DNA of 64,000 nucleotides from Rheum nobile (Eukaryota; Streptophyta; Magnoliopsida; Caryophyllales; Polygonaceae): the NCBI GenBank assembly GCA_027886185.1, contig WOAB01000211.1:4998001-5062000 (forward strand), read 5' to 3'. The position numbers were made by a program, and so were the translations under genes. Under the pieces are notes generated by a model that was given only the letters and a program-made list of their open reading frames with translations, was not told the origin of the DNA and did no database searches. Shown here one piece after another: positions 11,169 to 22,722 of the stretch (positions are counted from its first letter, which is position 1; each line of letters starts with the position of its first letter).

Positions 11169-12739
11169 TCTAGGGTTTTTTGGCAGGTCTCTTCTGCCCT
11201 TTTTTGTCACTCTCTCTAGCCCTAGGTGTTTTTTGGAGTTCCATTGAAGATTTGTGAAGATTGGATATTGTTTCCCTGGATTGGATCGAGTATTTCTCTT
11301 TTTCTAATTTAGTTGAATGATTTCTTTTGTTCATATGATGTTTTTGATTGTTTCTCCAAGCATGTCTGGCTAATCTCATAATTCTAGGGTTGGGGTGATC
11401 CTAACAATGGATTGGTAGACTTGTGCATGATGTTTGCCTGAATTGATATCTGAAACCTTGTTTGATTCAATCCTAGAGTTCTTAATGCAATTGATGAAAG
11501 TTGATTAGGTTTCTATTAGGTTTGAGTCTGAAAGGAGATAACCTTAATAGATAACTCAAATAGGGTATGAGTCTGAAAGGAGATTACTTTATCAGATTAC
11601 TAGGTATTAAACCTAAGTGTTATTTGTGCGACAGTAACCTAACTACTCTTGTGAAATCCTAAGTTATCATAGAAACCCTGGGTTTGCCTGGACTTAGTGG
11701 AGCGTGACAGCGAATGTTAACCCAATTTGATCCTAGATTCTAAGTGCCCAAAGGGTCTAGATTTCATTAGCTCTACGCGACAGTGATTGTTAGTTATAAT
11801 TTAGGCACATCTATTATTGTCTAAAAGGAGTTAGTAGATACTTTAGATAGCGTACCTTCAGACAAGTTCAAACTAATTTCAGGCAGATATCTGTAAGTTT
11901 ACTAGGACATTGTTGTGGAGATCCTTGGTCCTAGGATCTTCTTCTCAATTGTTTACATATCATCTCTGCAATACTTGTTTCCTATTTTCTTGCTTTCTTA
12001 GTTATTAATCAAACGAAGTTCCCCTTTTACGACTTAGCTTACCAATTTAAGTTTACAAAAGATACTACATAGTCCTCGTGGGAATAATACTTGAAAAGCT
12101 ACAACTAATCTCATACGCTTGTGGGTAGGTTTTTGTCCTATGAGTTGTAATTCCAAATCTAACTTGAATCCTTAATGAAATGGGAGAAGTTGGTAACGTG
12201 TTCGGTGTCGTTTTGATAGTGTAATGTCTTTGCACGCGTATGCGTAATTAGAGAGAAAAAACATGAAAATGCATTTAGAATAAAAGGCGAGCTATAATGT
12301 GGCATAAATAAGTAGCAGTTAAATTTGTTGGTAGATGTACACATATCCTTATTACCCTATATTATTGGACTTAACTGTATATAGATTGATGCTAATTTTT
12401 ACACATCTTGTGAAATAAGCTAGGTTGTTGAAGTGTATACATATTTTAAGGGTGAAAGTAGTAATTCTAACTTTTTGTAACAAAGAATATGAAAACTTAC
12501 TTGAGAGCGATACTTTAGGGAAATATTGTATAAAAGAAGTGTGGATTTTCATTGAGGAAGGGATTATGATGGATTATAGTATATGAGTGTGTTCCTTTAT
12601 ATAGAGGGATACAAGTATATGTAATGGCTTTCGTCTCAAAGGTTCAAGATGCTCTAAATTGCAACATTTTCGATGATTAGTCGAGCCTTGTAGCATGCCT
12701 TAAAATTTATCTAATGACTTGTTTTCCAAAATATTTGGA

Positions 12740-13060
12740 AAAAGAAAATTGCAGTGTGTGATATACATGTGTATTTCATGCATGAAATGACTTGTTTTGA
12801 CTGGTATGAGATATAATTATCGCAGTTAAGTGATTATGTATTTAAAAATGTTTATTGTAAATGTATTTTGTATTAATTGTACTCATATTGAGATAAAATA
12901 AATATTAGATAGGTTGTATTTCGCCCAATCATCTTTGATGTTTTAATCATTTTTATAAAGATGAACAAAAGATGTTATGCTTTGTTCAACCGTAACATAA
13001 GTTGAACTTAATTAGTTTAAAAATGAAGGGCGTGAAAAGTAATTTGTTTGGTGAAAGAAA
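12740..13060. repeat. Dispersed repeat, copy 1
   Basis: This stretch aligns with 29540-29890 in the same orientation. Shared words include GAAATGACTTG, TTTTGACTGGTAT against TTTGACTAGTAT, ATATTAGATAG and TTCAACCGTAAC against TTCAACCATAAC. Divergence is clear, so this is an old repeat of unknown class with no coding content. Confidence 0.6.
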
Positions 13061-13801
13061 TGTGTCGAAGTTGGTTGATGTATGCATGGGTACATCTTGG
13101 TTGTCGGGAAATGGATGTGGCTAAGTAATGTTACTTAAGGACTTTTGAAAATAGTTAACTAAATAAAAATATTTGAAAACATGTAGATAAATCAAATCAA
13201 AATGATATGGTGCATGGGTGACACATGTTCTGTACATAACGTTTATTATTTTTGTAATACCCCCTAACTCGGGGTGTCACAGCTCTGGATTCTACCCAGA
13301 CCCACCAGACAAAGGAAAACAAACAGAATAACAGTGATACCGGAAGCGACTAAAAGATTTGACCTTAATAAAACTCATGAATAAAATATACAATAAGGAT
13401 CACAATTACGAATTAAATGTCAACAAAAAGGTCAACTAGACTCAATAACAACATCAGAGTACACAACAGAATACAAAAGGAAGCCTCGTAGCCTAATCTA
13501 GCACCATCATCGCGCACCTCCAACTCCTCCATGTCGCTATCAAATTGTACAAGCTAAAAACCTATAACCGAAAAACCAATGGAACCAACAGAAAACCCTG
13601 GAGTAGCCTAGGTTAATAATTGGGATCTCAACAATGAACCCACAATCAAATCACAAATTCGGAAACTAAACAGACAAATTAAAAACAAAGTTTAACCAAA
13701 GCTTAAAAGCACATTAGAGTAGATTATTAAGATAATCAAATGAACACAACGGAATCACGACTTAGTAACAACACTCAAAATAACACACAATTACACACAC
13801 A

Positions 13802-14545
13802 CACAACACAACACAACACAACACAACACAACACAACACAACACAACACAACACAACACAACACAACACAACACAACACAACACAACACAAGACAAGACA
13901 ACACAAGACAACACAAGACAACACAAGACAACACAAGACAACACAAGACAACACAAGACAACACAAGACAACACAAGACAACACAACACAACACAAGACA
14001 ACACAACACAAGACAACACAACACAAGACAACACAACACAACACAACACAACACAACACAACACAACACAACACAACACAACACAACACAACACAACACA
14101 ACACAACACAACACAACACAACACAACACAACACAACACAACACAACACAACACAACACAACACAACACAACACAACACAACACAACACAACACAACACA
14201 ACACAACACAACACAACACAACACAAGACAACACAACACAAGACAACACAACACAAGACAACACAAGACAACACAACACAAGACAAGACAACACAACACA
14301 ACACAACACAACACAAGACAACACAAGACAACACAAGACAACACAAGACAACACAACACAACACAACACAACACAACACAACACAACACAACACAACACA
14401 ACACAACACAACACAACACAACACAACACAACACAACACAACACAACACAACACAACACAACACAACACAACACAACACAACACAACACAACACAACACA
14501 ACACAACACAACACAACACAACACAACACAACACAACACAACACA
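13802..14545. repeat. AACAC pentanucleotide satellite with AAGAC variants
   Basis: About 149 tandem copies of a 5 bp unit. Long pure AACAC blocks (13802-13890, 14036-14220, 14352-14545) alternate with two blocks in which AAGAC appears in a regular one-in-two or one-in-three pattern (13890-14035 and 14221-14351). Because neither the unit nor the variant contains a stop, several reading frames stay open; these are not genes. The array lies inside a solo LTR. Confidence 0.95.
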
Positions 14546-15513
14546 TGCATGCATACGCAACACACAACACAGTTACACCGATTGTCCAACACAATAATGC
14601 CATACATACAAGCAACATATGTTATACCATGAGAGGCTAAACCACAATTCTAACACATTATGTGCCACAACTAAAAAACATAAAAAGGTAACCACGAAAA
14701 CCATTCACACACTTCAACTAAGTCACAGAACAAATGAAAACCCACAAGTTTCAAAATCTGATAGTCAACTTGTAAAATACAAAAACTAGATCAAACGACT
14801 TCCAAAATTCCTCCGATTTTACATATAGATAGTCTTCATGGTTTAGAACCAATTCCTCAAGAATTATCTAAATCCAACCTCAAACGAAAGAGATATCGCA
14901 ATAACACTCCACTGTTATACCATAGTTCCCAGATTTGAATCAACCTCAGTTTCCCATATAAAATCATAACATAATATTCCTAAGAAAATCATAGAATTAT
15001 ATGTGCAAAAACCAGGTTTTAATACAAGTCTATCGAAATATCAAACTCCTGATTCCGATCTAAACTTAATTTATAATGATTTTCCAAAGTATATCGTTCT
15101 ATAAAGTTTTCCATGAATACCGATATTTACTTATAGATTTTTATCTTCTTCTATGCAGATCCAAATACCATGAAATTTTATAGACATGCTCCCTATTATG
15201 TCACCTATCATCCATAAGATTTTCATAAATATTAGAGTTTAGTAACATACCCAAATTGACCTTATTCTCTGTTGTACAAATAGGGGAGTTGGAGGATGAG
15301 AAGAGAAAGAGATTCAGGAGGCTAGGGTTTGAACGGAAATTAGTATTTATAAGGGTAGATTAGGTTAGGTTAAGGTAATAAATTAGGTATGTCCCAACAC
15401 ACTAATTAGACAATAAAATATTAACAAAAATATATATCATTATCCATAAGTAATATTCTTTAATTTTCTATAATTTCAAAATACTCAAACTTCCAAAAAT
15501 AGTATCTAACATG

Positions 15514-15545
<32 letters not shown>

Positions 15546-16059
15546 GGGCGCTCAGGTAAAACGAGTCTTGTGGTAAAACGAGTGCACAATTTTGGAGCGT
15601 TGGATTGAGGATGATAGATGGCTAGATTAGGAGAGAGAAAATAGGGTGTAGTGGGGGTGTGAATCATGGAATAAATATCACCACCAAAATAGGCAGTTAG
15701 AAGGAGATTGGAGAGAGAAAGATTGGAGAGAGAAAACGTTGATTCGATCCAGAAATTTTTAAACCGTTCTGCATATCGATACAAAAAATCTGCATATCGA
15801 CACGAAAATTGTGAAGCATATCGATAGAAAAAATCTGTATATCGACACGAAAATTGTGAATATCGTTTAATGTTCTTTGCATATCTGTTTATTTTGTTCA
15901 TGTTCCATCGTATTCATGCTGATATTCACTGTCTTATGTCTGATATTCAAGTATGGTGAGTGCTTATTCATTATGTATATAATGCATCCACTGAATTGAA
16001 AAAAATTGTGCATATCAAAACACATTATTTGAATATCGTTCAAGTATTTCTGAATATCT

Positions 16060-16690
16060 GTTATTCGGTATCATACATATCTCATCCACATAAATGAATA
16101 TCATAGTCATGGGCAAGGAAATAATTCATAATTAAAAGTTGCATATCATACAAGTAAATTCTGCATATCACTGTATAAAAAATGCATATCCCATCCACAT
16201 AATTGCATGGCCGCAATCGCTGCCCTTGAACCGCGCCCGCGACTTTTTCTTTCCTAGCACTCAGCGAGATCTTCCTTGGCCGCGCTCGCGGCTTATTCTG
16301 CATATCAATGTATAGAAAATGCAAAAGTCATCCACACAAATGAATATCACATTCACGGCCAATGAAATAATATATCATAAAAAAATGCATATCATACAAG
16401 TATATATATTATGCATATCAATGTATGGAAAATGCATATCTCATCCACACAAATGAATATCACAATCACGGCAGTGAAATAATCTATAATAACAAATTGC
16501 ATATCATACAAGTATTATCTGCATATCAATGCATGAAAAATGCATATCTCTTCTATACAACTGAACATCACATTTACGACCACTGAAATAATTCATAATT
16601 ACAAATTGTATATCATACATGCATATTCTGCATATCACTACATGGGAAATGCATATCTCATCCAGACAAATGAATATCACATTCAATGTC
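16060..16690. repeat. About 115 bp tandem repeat rich in GAATATCA/GCATATC
   Basis: About five units, each with GCATATCTCATCCACACAAA, TGAATATCAC, a TGAAATAAT word, and GCATATCATACAAGTAT. The first unit is interrupted at about 16200-16295 by a GC-rich insert containing GGCCGCGCTCGCGGC. Confidence 0.8.
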
Positions 16691-17109
16691 AGTGTTGTTT
16701 CGAATTGCGACAGAGCATCTTTAACCTGTAATAATAAGCTACTTCAGGAAATCATATGCCTCAAATTCTGTGAAGTATACCCGAGTTTCATCTAAATTTA
16801 CCCAAAAATCCTTTATTACCTCTTAATTACGCCACCAAAAACTTAGAATAATGTATTATACTATTATGTCATACAAAAATCACTTGTAAATCCAGTATTC
16901 GGTACCTATGAAGAGTTGAGGTTGTTGAGAAGCCAGCAATTCCAAACAAGTGATTCCCACCGAGTCTTCGTTTCCCTACCAAATAAGATATTAGCCAAAG
17001 AATGAAGCTATGAAATATGAATTGAGAAAATAGACTGAACTCCCAACCGTAATTGAACTCAATTAGATAAAAAATAAACACTTTTACCAAAAGTAATACT
17101 GGATTTTAC

Positions 17110-17696
17110 TCAGCACAAACAACCAATTAAACTGAAATTTGAAGAATCGTCATGGAAAAAATAGGAAAAATGAGAGAACGGAAAGAGGAAAATCACACCC
17201 GTCCTTTGGAGAAGAGGGAGACGCTGGAGGGGAGACGTCGGCAGATCTGGGCTCGACGAGGTGCTCACCGGTGTGGAGAGCAAGGTTGAGGGGGCTCGGT
17301 GAGGTATGCCCATCGGTACGGGGCAGGCGCGCTGCGGTGTAGGAAAGAAGGTCGGCGGTGGTCTGGTGCAGGGCTCGCAGCGGCACGGTGGGTGAGCGAG
17401 GCTGAGCGGGAGATGAGTCGAAGACGGTGAATCGCAGCAACTTCGACGATGAAGTGCAGCAGCCCCGGCGGATTTGGCTGGGCGCGGGTGTAGGTCGGTG
17501 AGGCGGGCTCGGATCTGGGCACTGTTGTGGCCGTCGGTGGCTCGCGGGAGGGCGCGAGGGAGAAGCTGGTGTTTCGGGTGGTGCGGCAGAGACAAGAAAG
17601 AGAATGAGAGGAATGAAGAAAGAAAATGAAAAGAAATATATGGAAATGGGATTGAATGACCGAAATTTTAGGAAAGAGGGGTGATTGATATCCCAT
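17110..17696 (-). pseudogene. GC-rich captured gene fragment, unrecognised
   Basis: A sharp GC-rich island inside an otherwise AT-rich element. The longest minus-strand frame (161 codons, 17110-17595) is rich in Pro, Arg, Ser and His and of low complexity; other frames are open too, so the true frame is unknown. It sits near the right end, in the same place as the epoxide hydrolase fragment in the sister element at 43620-45690, which suggests a captured 5' gene part. I do not recognise the source gene. Confidence 0.4.
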
Positions 17697-18366
17697 AAAA
17701 GTAGGAAATTGGAAAAATCTGATGTGAGTAATTTTACTTTTTAAATTTGTGTCCTTCTAAATTAAATCTCAGACCTTCTTTTTAATCTAATCCAATGCTC
17801 CAGATTTGTGCACTCGTTTCACCACAAGAGCCCGTTTTACTAGAGCATAGATCTATATATATATATATATATAAACTATAACCCAAAGTATTATACCAAA
17901 CTTAAAAACTAACTAATAGTCTCCAAGAAGAACTAATTCTCCATTATTTTCCTTAATAGGAATATTCCTTCATAATAAACTCCATAACTCTGAAATAAAT
18001 TGTGTAACCCAAACTAGTTCACCTAATTCTCAAAAATAAATAAGATCATCTCATCCAAAAATAAGGCTATCAATCTCCATGAGAATGTTTATCTCGTTTC
18101 TATAAAGTATCGTCTGCAACCCAAGATCAAGTGTACTATCTCCAATGATACAAGTAATAAATGGAAAAGAATGTAGTCCACTTTCCAAAACGCAAATTAT
18201 CAAACAATTTCAACAAATAAAATATCTAGCTAAATCGAGGGTATCACAATTTATCCAAAATAGAAATGTCTTATAATAAATGGTTGTAGTGTAGATGCGT
18301 ATTTTTCTTTATAATAGTTTTTAATTAAAAATAAATGTGCAGTTGTTAGATAACATAATGTTTCTT

Positions 18367-19515
18367 CAGTTTTTTTGTCTGATAACCCTAAGGTATAATT
18401 TAATTCGCGTGGTACATTAAACTTTCTTATATTTCACACGATAATCGTGAGGTTTATAGTTATTTTGTAAAATATCCAAAACCGTTAATATAAGCTTCCA
18501 CCGTTAAGTTTCTCTTAAAAAAAATCTCCATATCCTTTGCGTCTCCTCACCGGCGCCGACGGCTTTGCGTTCTCCTCCATAATCTGCAAGTGTGAGGATT
18601 AAACATGGATTCATCATCATCATTCTCTCCACCACTTGAACAAGACCTAAAGTTAGGCCAAAATCTCTGGTCTAATCTCTTCGGCTCCCATTTGTATAAA
18701 TTTCGGTCGAGTTTCAGTGTCTTTCTTCCTTACTTTACCACTTTTGTTTCTCGTCTTGTGTCAAATATAAGGATTTGTGAGGCGTATTAGTAGATATTAT
18801 GGTGTGATTTAAGATGTAGATCTACTCTTCCACTGAATTTCATTTCATTTCCTTCAAACTTCAAATGCTTTATTTTTTGAATTTGTGGATTTAGCAGACT
18901 CAATTTCACTATGGTTCGAACTGGCCTGGTGCTGCCTTCAACTATCATCGTAACCACATTTTGTAATCCTCCTGATATGCCTAATTACAACCACCACAAA
19001 CATATCAGTTTTGACAAACTGCAAATTAGTTGATCTTGATTTCAAGCAATAAGCGTCAGAGTTCCCAATCGGAAATGATAAATTAAGTACACATCTAATT
19101 CAATGATCTCAGTTGCTCCCTATAGCAGTTCACCGTCTCGATTTATTTTGCACGCGAAGTCGCCAGCGTCGGCGAGGAGACGCGAAGGAGAACATGGGGG
19201 AGAAAGCAAGGCCTTCGGTCGACGTCGACTTATATCACAAGGGAGACACGAAGGGGGTTCCAAGGAGCAGGCCACCAGCGAGGAGGGGCGTCGACGAGGA
19301 GACGCGAGGGGAGATTGGTTTAGAGAAGACGATCTGATGGGTTAAAGATGATTTTTTTTTCTAATAGGAAAAACTTAATGGTGAATGTCAATGTTAACGG
19401 TTTTGGATATTTTATGAAATAAATATAAACTTCAGGGTTATCGTGTGAAATATGATAAAATTTAGTGTACCACACGAATTAAGTCATATCTCAAGGTTAT
19501 CAGGCGAAAAAACCG
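18367..19515. mobile_element. Pack-MULE-like element, 1149 bp
   Basis: Long inverted repeats of roughly 150 bp: left GTTTTTTTGTCTGATAACCC, TTCGCGTGGTACATTAAA, TTCACACGATAA and AAAATATCCAAAACCGTTAA; the right end carries the matching complements (GTTATCAGGCGAAAAAAC, GTACCACACGAATTAA, TTAACGGTTTTGGATATTTT). The flanks ATGTTTCTT (18358-18366) and ATGTTCCTT (19516-19524) form a 9 bp duplication with one mismatch. The interior has moderately GC-rich pieces that resemble captured exons. Length, TIR and 9 bp duplication fit a Mutator-like, gene-capturing element. Confidence 0.75.
18605..18790 (+). pseudogene. Small exon-like fragment inside the Pack-MULE
   Basis: An ATG frame of 61 codons beginning MDSSSSFSPPLEQDL and running through GQNLWSNLFGSHLYKF. 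A GC-rich exon-like segment with AGGAGACGCGAAGGAG follows at 19145-19340. I do not recognise the source gene. The start context (AAACATGGAT) is reasonable for a plant gene. Confidence 0.3.
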
Positions 19516-19538
19516 ATGTTCCTTTTAAAAGTGAGTAT

Positions 19539-19547
19539 ATATTACTC
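19539..19547. other. Left target site duplication of the 9.2 kb MULE
   Basis: ATATTACTC here is repeated exactly at 28749-28757. A 9 bp duplication is the signature of Mutator-like transposition. Both element ends then begin with G, also typical. Confidence 0.9.
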
Positions 19548-19612
19548 GAAAAAGTGTCAGGTGCGAATGCTTAATATAATACAAAATACGAAACATTTTT
19601 AGCCGTCCGATC
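19548..19612 (+). repeat. Left terminal inverted repeat of the MULE
   Basis: Begins GAAAAAGTGTCAGGTGCGAA and ends near AGCCGTCCGAT. It pairs with the complement of 28684-28748 (GAGTGCGGTTCGGATGAGAA at the outer edge), best in the TACAAAATACGAA block. MULE TIRs are transposase binding sites and often contain the transposase promoter. Confidence 0.85.
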
Positions 19613-19788
19613 AGTGCAAATCCAACGCTCCAGCTCTTTTCATTATTTAGGATGGATTTAAGAGCGTTTCAACACGCGCTCTCTAATCTGCCTTTTCTCC
19701 CTTCTTCGATTCAGCTTTTCGCTCCAGCCTTCTTCTTCTCCCAAATCTTATTTTTCTGGTTCATATCTTCTCCTAAACCTTAGTAAAC

Positions 19789-22722
19789 ATGGATCCAGGT
19801 ATATGATTGCTACTTTCGATTGTTACTTTCGATTGTTATTTTCGATTCGAGTACTATTTTCGATTTTGTTTTTGATGATCGATAAAACAGTAGATATAGT
19901 TTTTGATGATTGAGTTGTTTGTTTGTTTGATGAATTTCACACACTGTACTTGAATTCCGCACTGTAATTTGATTGTTGTTTCATCGCTTGCTCTATGATT
20001 CTTATTCACTTTCACTTGTGTTTGACAGCTTGCACTTTCGTCATTTAACTTGCACTTTTTGATTATTCTGATGCACTTTCTGTTCGCTTTCTTGCACTTT
20101 CCTTCATATTCACATGCACTTTACTCATATTGGATTGCACTTTATATTGTTTAATCCCTTGAAGCTATCATTTTTTTGTTTGATATAGGTAGAAGTGAAA
20201 ATGATACTACTATGTTGGTCGAGGTTTCTCCTGGGAGTTCAAGATATTACATACCAATTTGCAAAGAAGATATAAAACCCTTTGTTGGCCAACATTTTAA
20301 AACACTTGAAGAAGCTATTAAATTCTATTTCAGATATGCACATCAGTGTGGTTTTGATGTACGGAAGGGGACAGTTATTAAATGTACCGATGGATCAAAT
20401 GTACCTATGTGGAGGTATTTGACTTGTAGTAGACAAGGATGCAAACCTTCTCGTGCTCAAAGTTCAGAACAAAAAAGAAGGAGGATTACAAACAGATGTG
20501 GGTGCTTGGCTAAAATTGCTTTTAAATATGAAAGTCGCAAGGGTTATGTTGTGAAGATATTTGTGGAGCGGCATACACACGCCATGGTTTCTGAACCTGA
20601 AAAATAGTTTTTGAAGAATAATAGGAAACTTACTCCTTTCCACCAGGATTTCATAATCAATTGTTTGAAATCAAACATTGGTACAAGTAAGGCGTACAAG
20701 TTGTACAAGAATTCTGTGGGATCATATTCTGATGTTGGTGCTACTATTGTTGATTTCAAGAATTTTAGTAGGGATTTGAATACATATATGCTTGGATATG
20801 ATGGTCAAATGGTAATCGATACTCTGTTTCGTAAAAAGGAAAGATGTGAGGCATTTCATTTTGACTATCACGTAGACGATGCTAATCGTTTAGTTCGGTT
20901 GTTCTGGGCGGATCCTATTTGCCGCAAGAGCTTCTCCTTTTTTGGGGATGTTGTCTCAGCAGATGCAACATACAAATCTAATACGTATTTATGCTTAACT
21001 TGCACTTTTAGCATTTTTCACTTGCACTTTTCCTCATATGACATGCATTTTTGAAGTGTTGAGAGTTTGCATAACATTTTACTTGCATTTTAAGTGTATA
21101 TAGTATTTGACATGCACTCTGAGTTATACTCACCTGTACATATACATAATTTAGCATGCACTTTTTGTTTTCAGATTTGAACCTTTTGGCTTTTTAGTTT
21201 GGTAGTGAACGTGCACACAGATTAGTATTTTATATGCACTTGTAGCATTATTCGCTTGCACTTTTCTGTATTTGATTAGCATTTATTTTGTTTATGGTGT
21301 AGGTATGATATGGTTTTTGTTCCTTTCACTGGTGTTGATAACAACAAGAGTTCAATTACCTTTGCATTTGGCTTATTGTTGCAAGAAGATATTCCTTCTT
21401 ATGTATGGTTGTTTGAGAATTTCAAGAAATCAATGGGTAACGAGCCTTTTATTATTCTAACTGATCAAGATCCTTCTGTGAAGTCTGCTGTTGAAACTGT
21501 CTTTACTACTGCTGTGCATCGCTTTTGTATGTGGCATATCATGTTCAAAGTTCCGGTGAAGGTTAAAGTTGATGCATCTGAAACTGAAGATTTTAGGAAG
21601 AGGTTCAATGGAATAGTTTGGAGTAATGAGTTGAATGAAAATGATTTTGAGGAGGCTTGGCATTCTATCATGTGTGATTTCCATCTGGAAGATAATAGAT
21701 GGCTTAAAATAATGTCTGATTTACGTCTTTATTGGATCCCTGCATTCTTTCAAGATGTTAAAATGGGTGGTTTGCTAAGGACGACTTCGAGATCGGAAAG
21801 TCAAAATCATTTTTTCTCCAACTTCATCGGTGGATCATCATCATTGGTTGTTTTTCTGATGCAATTTGAAAATGCTGTTGATTCTCAGAGGCACAAACAG
21901 AAGAAGCTTGACCTAGACTCATCTAGTTGTTTTCCTGAATTAAAGACTCCTTTGGCAATTGAGAAGCAATGTGCATCTGTTTTCACTCTCAATGTGTTTT
22001 ATGAGTTACAGGATGAAATATTTGTTTCTGCATTCCAGTGTGGCCTTTCTGATTTTGTAAGAGGAGATGATGTCAATTATATTCATGTCCGTTCAGCTGG
22101 TAATAAAGTATACATCGTCAAGCACTTGAAGTCCTGTGATGATTTCTGTTGCTCATGCAACAAGTTCTGCAATGTGGGTCTTCCTTGTTCTCACATGTTC
22201 TATGTCTTTAGAATAGTTGGTATAGAGATGTTGCCTGAGAAGTATATTTTGCCTCGTTGGACAAAGAAGTCAACGTTGAAGCCGACATTCAAGATAGATG
22301 ATTCAATCTACACTCTAGGATTGGAGTTTGATGAAAAGAAGGCTCTCACTAATGATCTTTTCACTGAGATGCACTGCTTGGTTAATGTTATTGAAGACGA
22401 TGTTGATGCTATGAAGCATCTACTTGGTGTGTTGAGACATGAAAAAGATCTCTATATGCAGCGAAAGTCTGTTCGAACTAGTCTCAACAATCCGTTAAGC
22501 AGAATTGAGAACTTGCTTGGTCCTATACCGAATCAGCTAGAAGTTCACCCACCTCCACAATCAAAGAACAAGGGCAGACCAAAGGAGAAACGCCTAACGG
22601 GTATTGCGGAAACTATAAGGTCTCAAGCATCAAAGGACAAGAGGTTGTGCAAATTATGCAGTAAGCCTGGACACAACAATAGAACGTGCAAACAAGAGAA
22701 GCAAGAGAAACCAAACTTATAA
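19789..22722 (+). pseudogene. FAR1/MURA-type MULE transposase, three exons, one internal stop
   Basis: Exons 19789-19798 (ATG GAT CCA G), 20189-20984 and 21303-22722 join in frame across two GT-AG introns and give 741 codons. In order: FAR1-type DNA-binding domain (about residues 40-140, with Cys and His at CGFDVRKG, CSRQGC, RCGCLAKI and ERHTHAM); DDE catalytic region, with VVSADATYKSNTYDM spanning intron 2 and FIILTDQDPSVKSA carrying two Asp, and a likely Glu in NDFEEAWHSI; SWIM zinc finger CSCNKFCNVGLPCSH; C-terminal CCHC knuckle CKLCSKPGHNNRTC. A TAG at 20605-20607 (codon 143) separates the DNA-binding domain from the catalytic part; the frame is otherwise open. FHY3/FAR1 host regulators derive from this family, but the TIRs and duplication show this is the transposase. 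Confidence 0.88.
20985..21302 (+). other. Transposase intron 2 with TTGCACTTT repeats
   Basis: The intron starts GTATTT after AATAC and ends TGGTGTAG. Joining across it restores SNTYDMVFVPFTG, the expected sequence around the first catalytic Asp. It holds several TTGCACTTT/GCATGCACTTT words, so the motif array continues inside the gene. Confidence 0.8.

Larger units (their letters stand above)
10569..12140 (+). repeat. Probable LTR and leader of a Tat/Athila-like element
   Basis: The plus strand shows the parts expected of a long LTR: palindromic repeats (10889-11065), a duplicated TATA-containing segment (11085-11168), a T-rich start region, and a terminal block with CCTCGTGGGAATAATACTTG and CTCATACGCTTGTGGG, which resembles the end of Tat/Athila LTRs. 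There is no clear PBS, open frame or second copy in the window. Borders are approximate. Confidence 0.45.
15545..17850. mobile_element. TA-flanked TIR element with captured GC-rich fragment
   Basis: The ends are inverted repeats of about 62 bp. Left: GCTCAGGTAAAACGAG, then TTGTGGTAAAACGAGTGCAC and GGAGCGTTGGATTGA. Right, read inwards: GCTCTAGTAAAACGGG, TTGTGGTGAAACGAGTGCAC and GGAGCATTGGATTA. Both ends abut TA microsatellites (15513-15532, 17853-17872), as in Micron-like elements that insert into TA repeats. The interior has an AT-rich array (15770-16690) and a GC-rich insert (17190-17560). A related element is at 43620-45690. No transposase is present. Confidence 0.75.
13253..18248 (-). repeat. 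Solo gypsy LTR split by later insertions
   Basis: The outer borders read TGTAATACCC at 13253 and GGGTATCACA at 18248, an inverted TG..CA pair like the LTR at 2071-4133. There is no PBS beyond either edge. Flanking pentamers are ATTTT and ATTTA, a possible target duplication with one mismatch. Without the AACAC array and the element at 15545-17850 the LTR is about 1.9 kb. Part of it is duplicated in opposite orientation at 7259-8683. A solo LTR arises when recombination between two LTRs removes the interior. Confidence 0.65.

Noticed and set aside
13740..14618. Long open frames over 260 codons on both strands (THTTQHNTTQHN and VVLCCVVLCC types)
   Set aside because: They are direct translations of the AACAC satellite; a stop-free pentamer opens several frames. 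No start context, domain or codon bias.
15770..16690. Regularly repeated units suggesting a CRISPR array
   Set aside because: Units are degenerate tandem repeats without unique spacers, in a plant transposon; no cas genes.
17139..17342. Plus-strand frames in the GC-rich insert
   Set aside because: Opposite-strand shadow of the captured fragment; strand choice follows the sister element, where the captured exons are on the minus strand.
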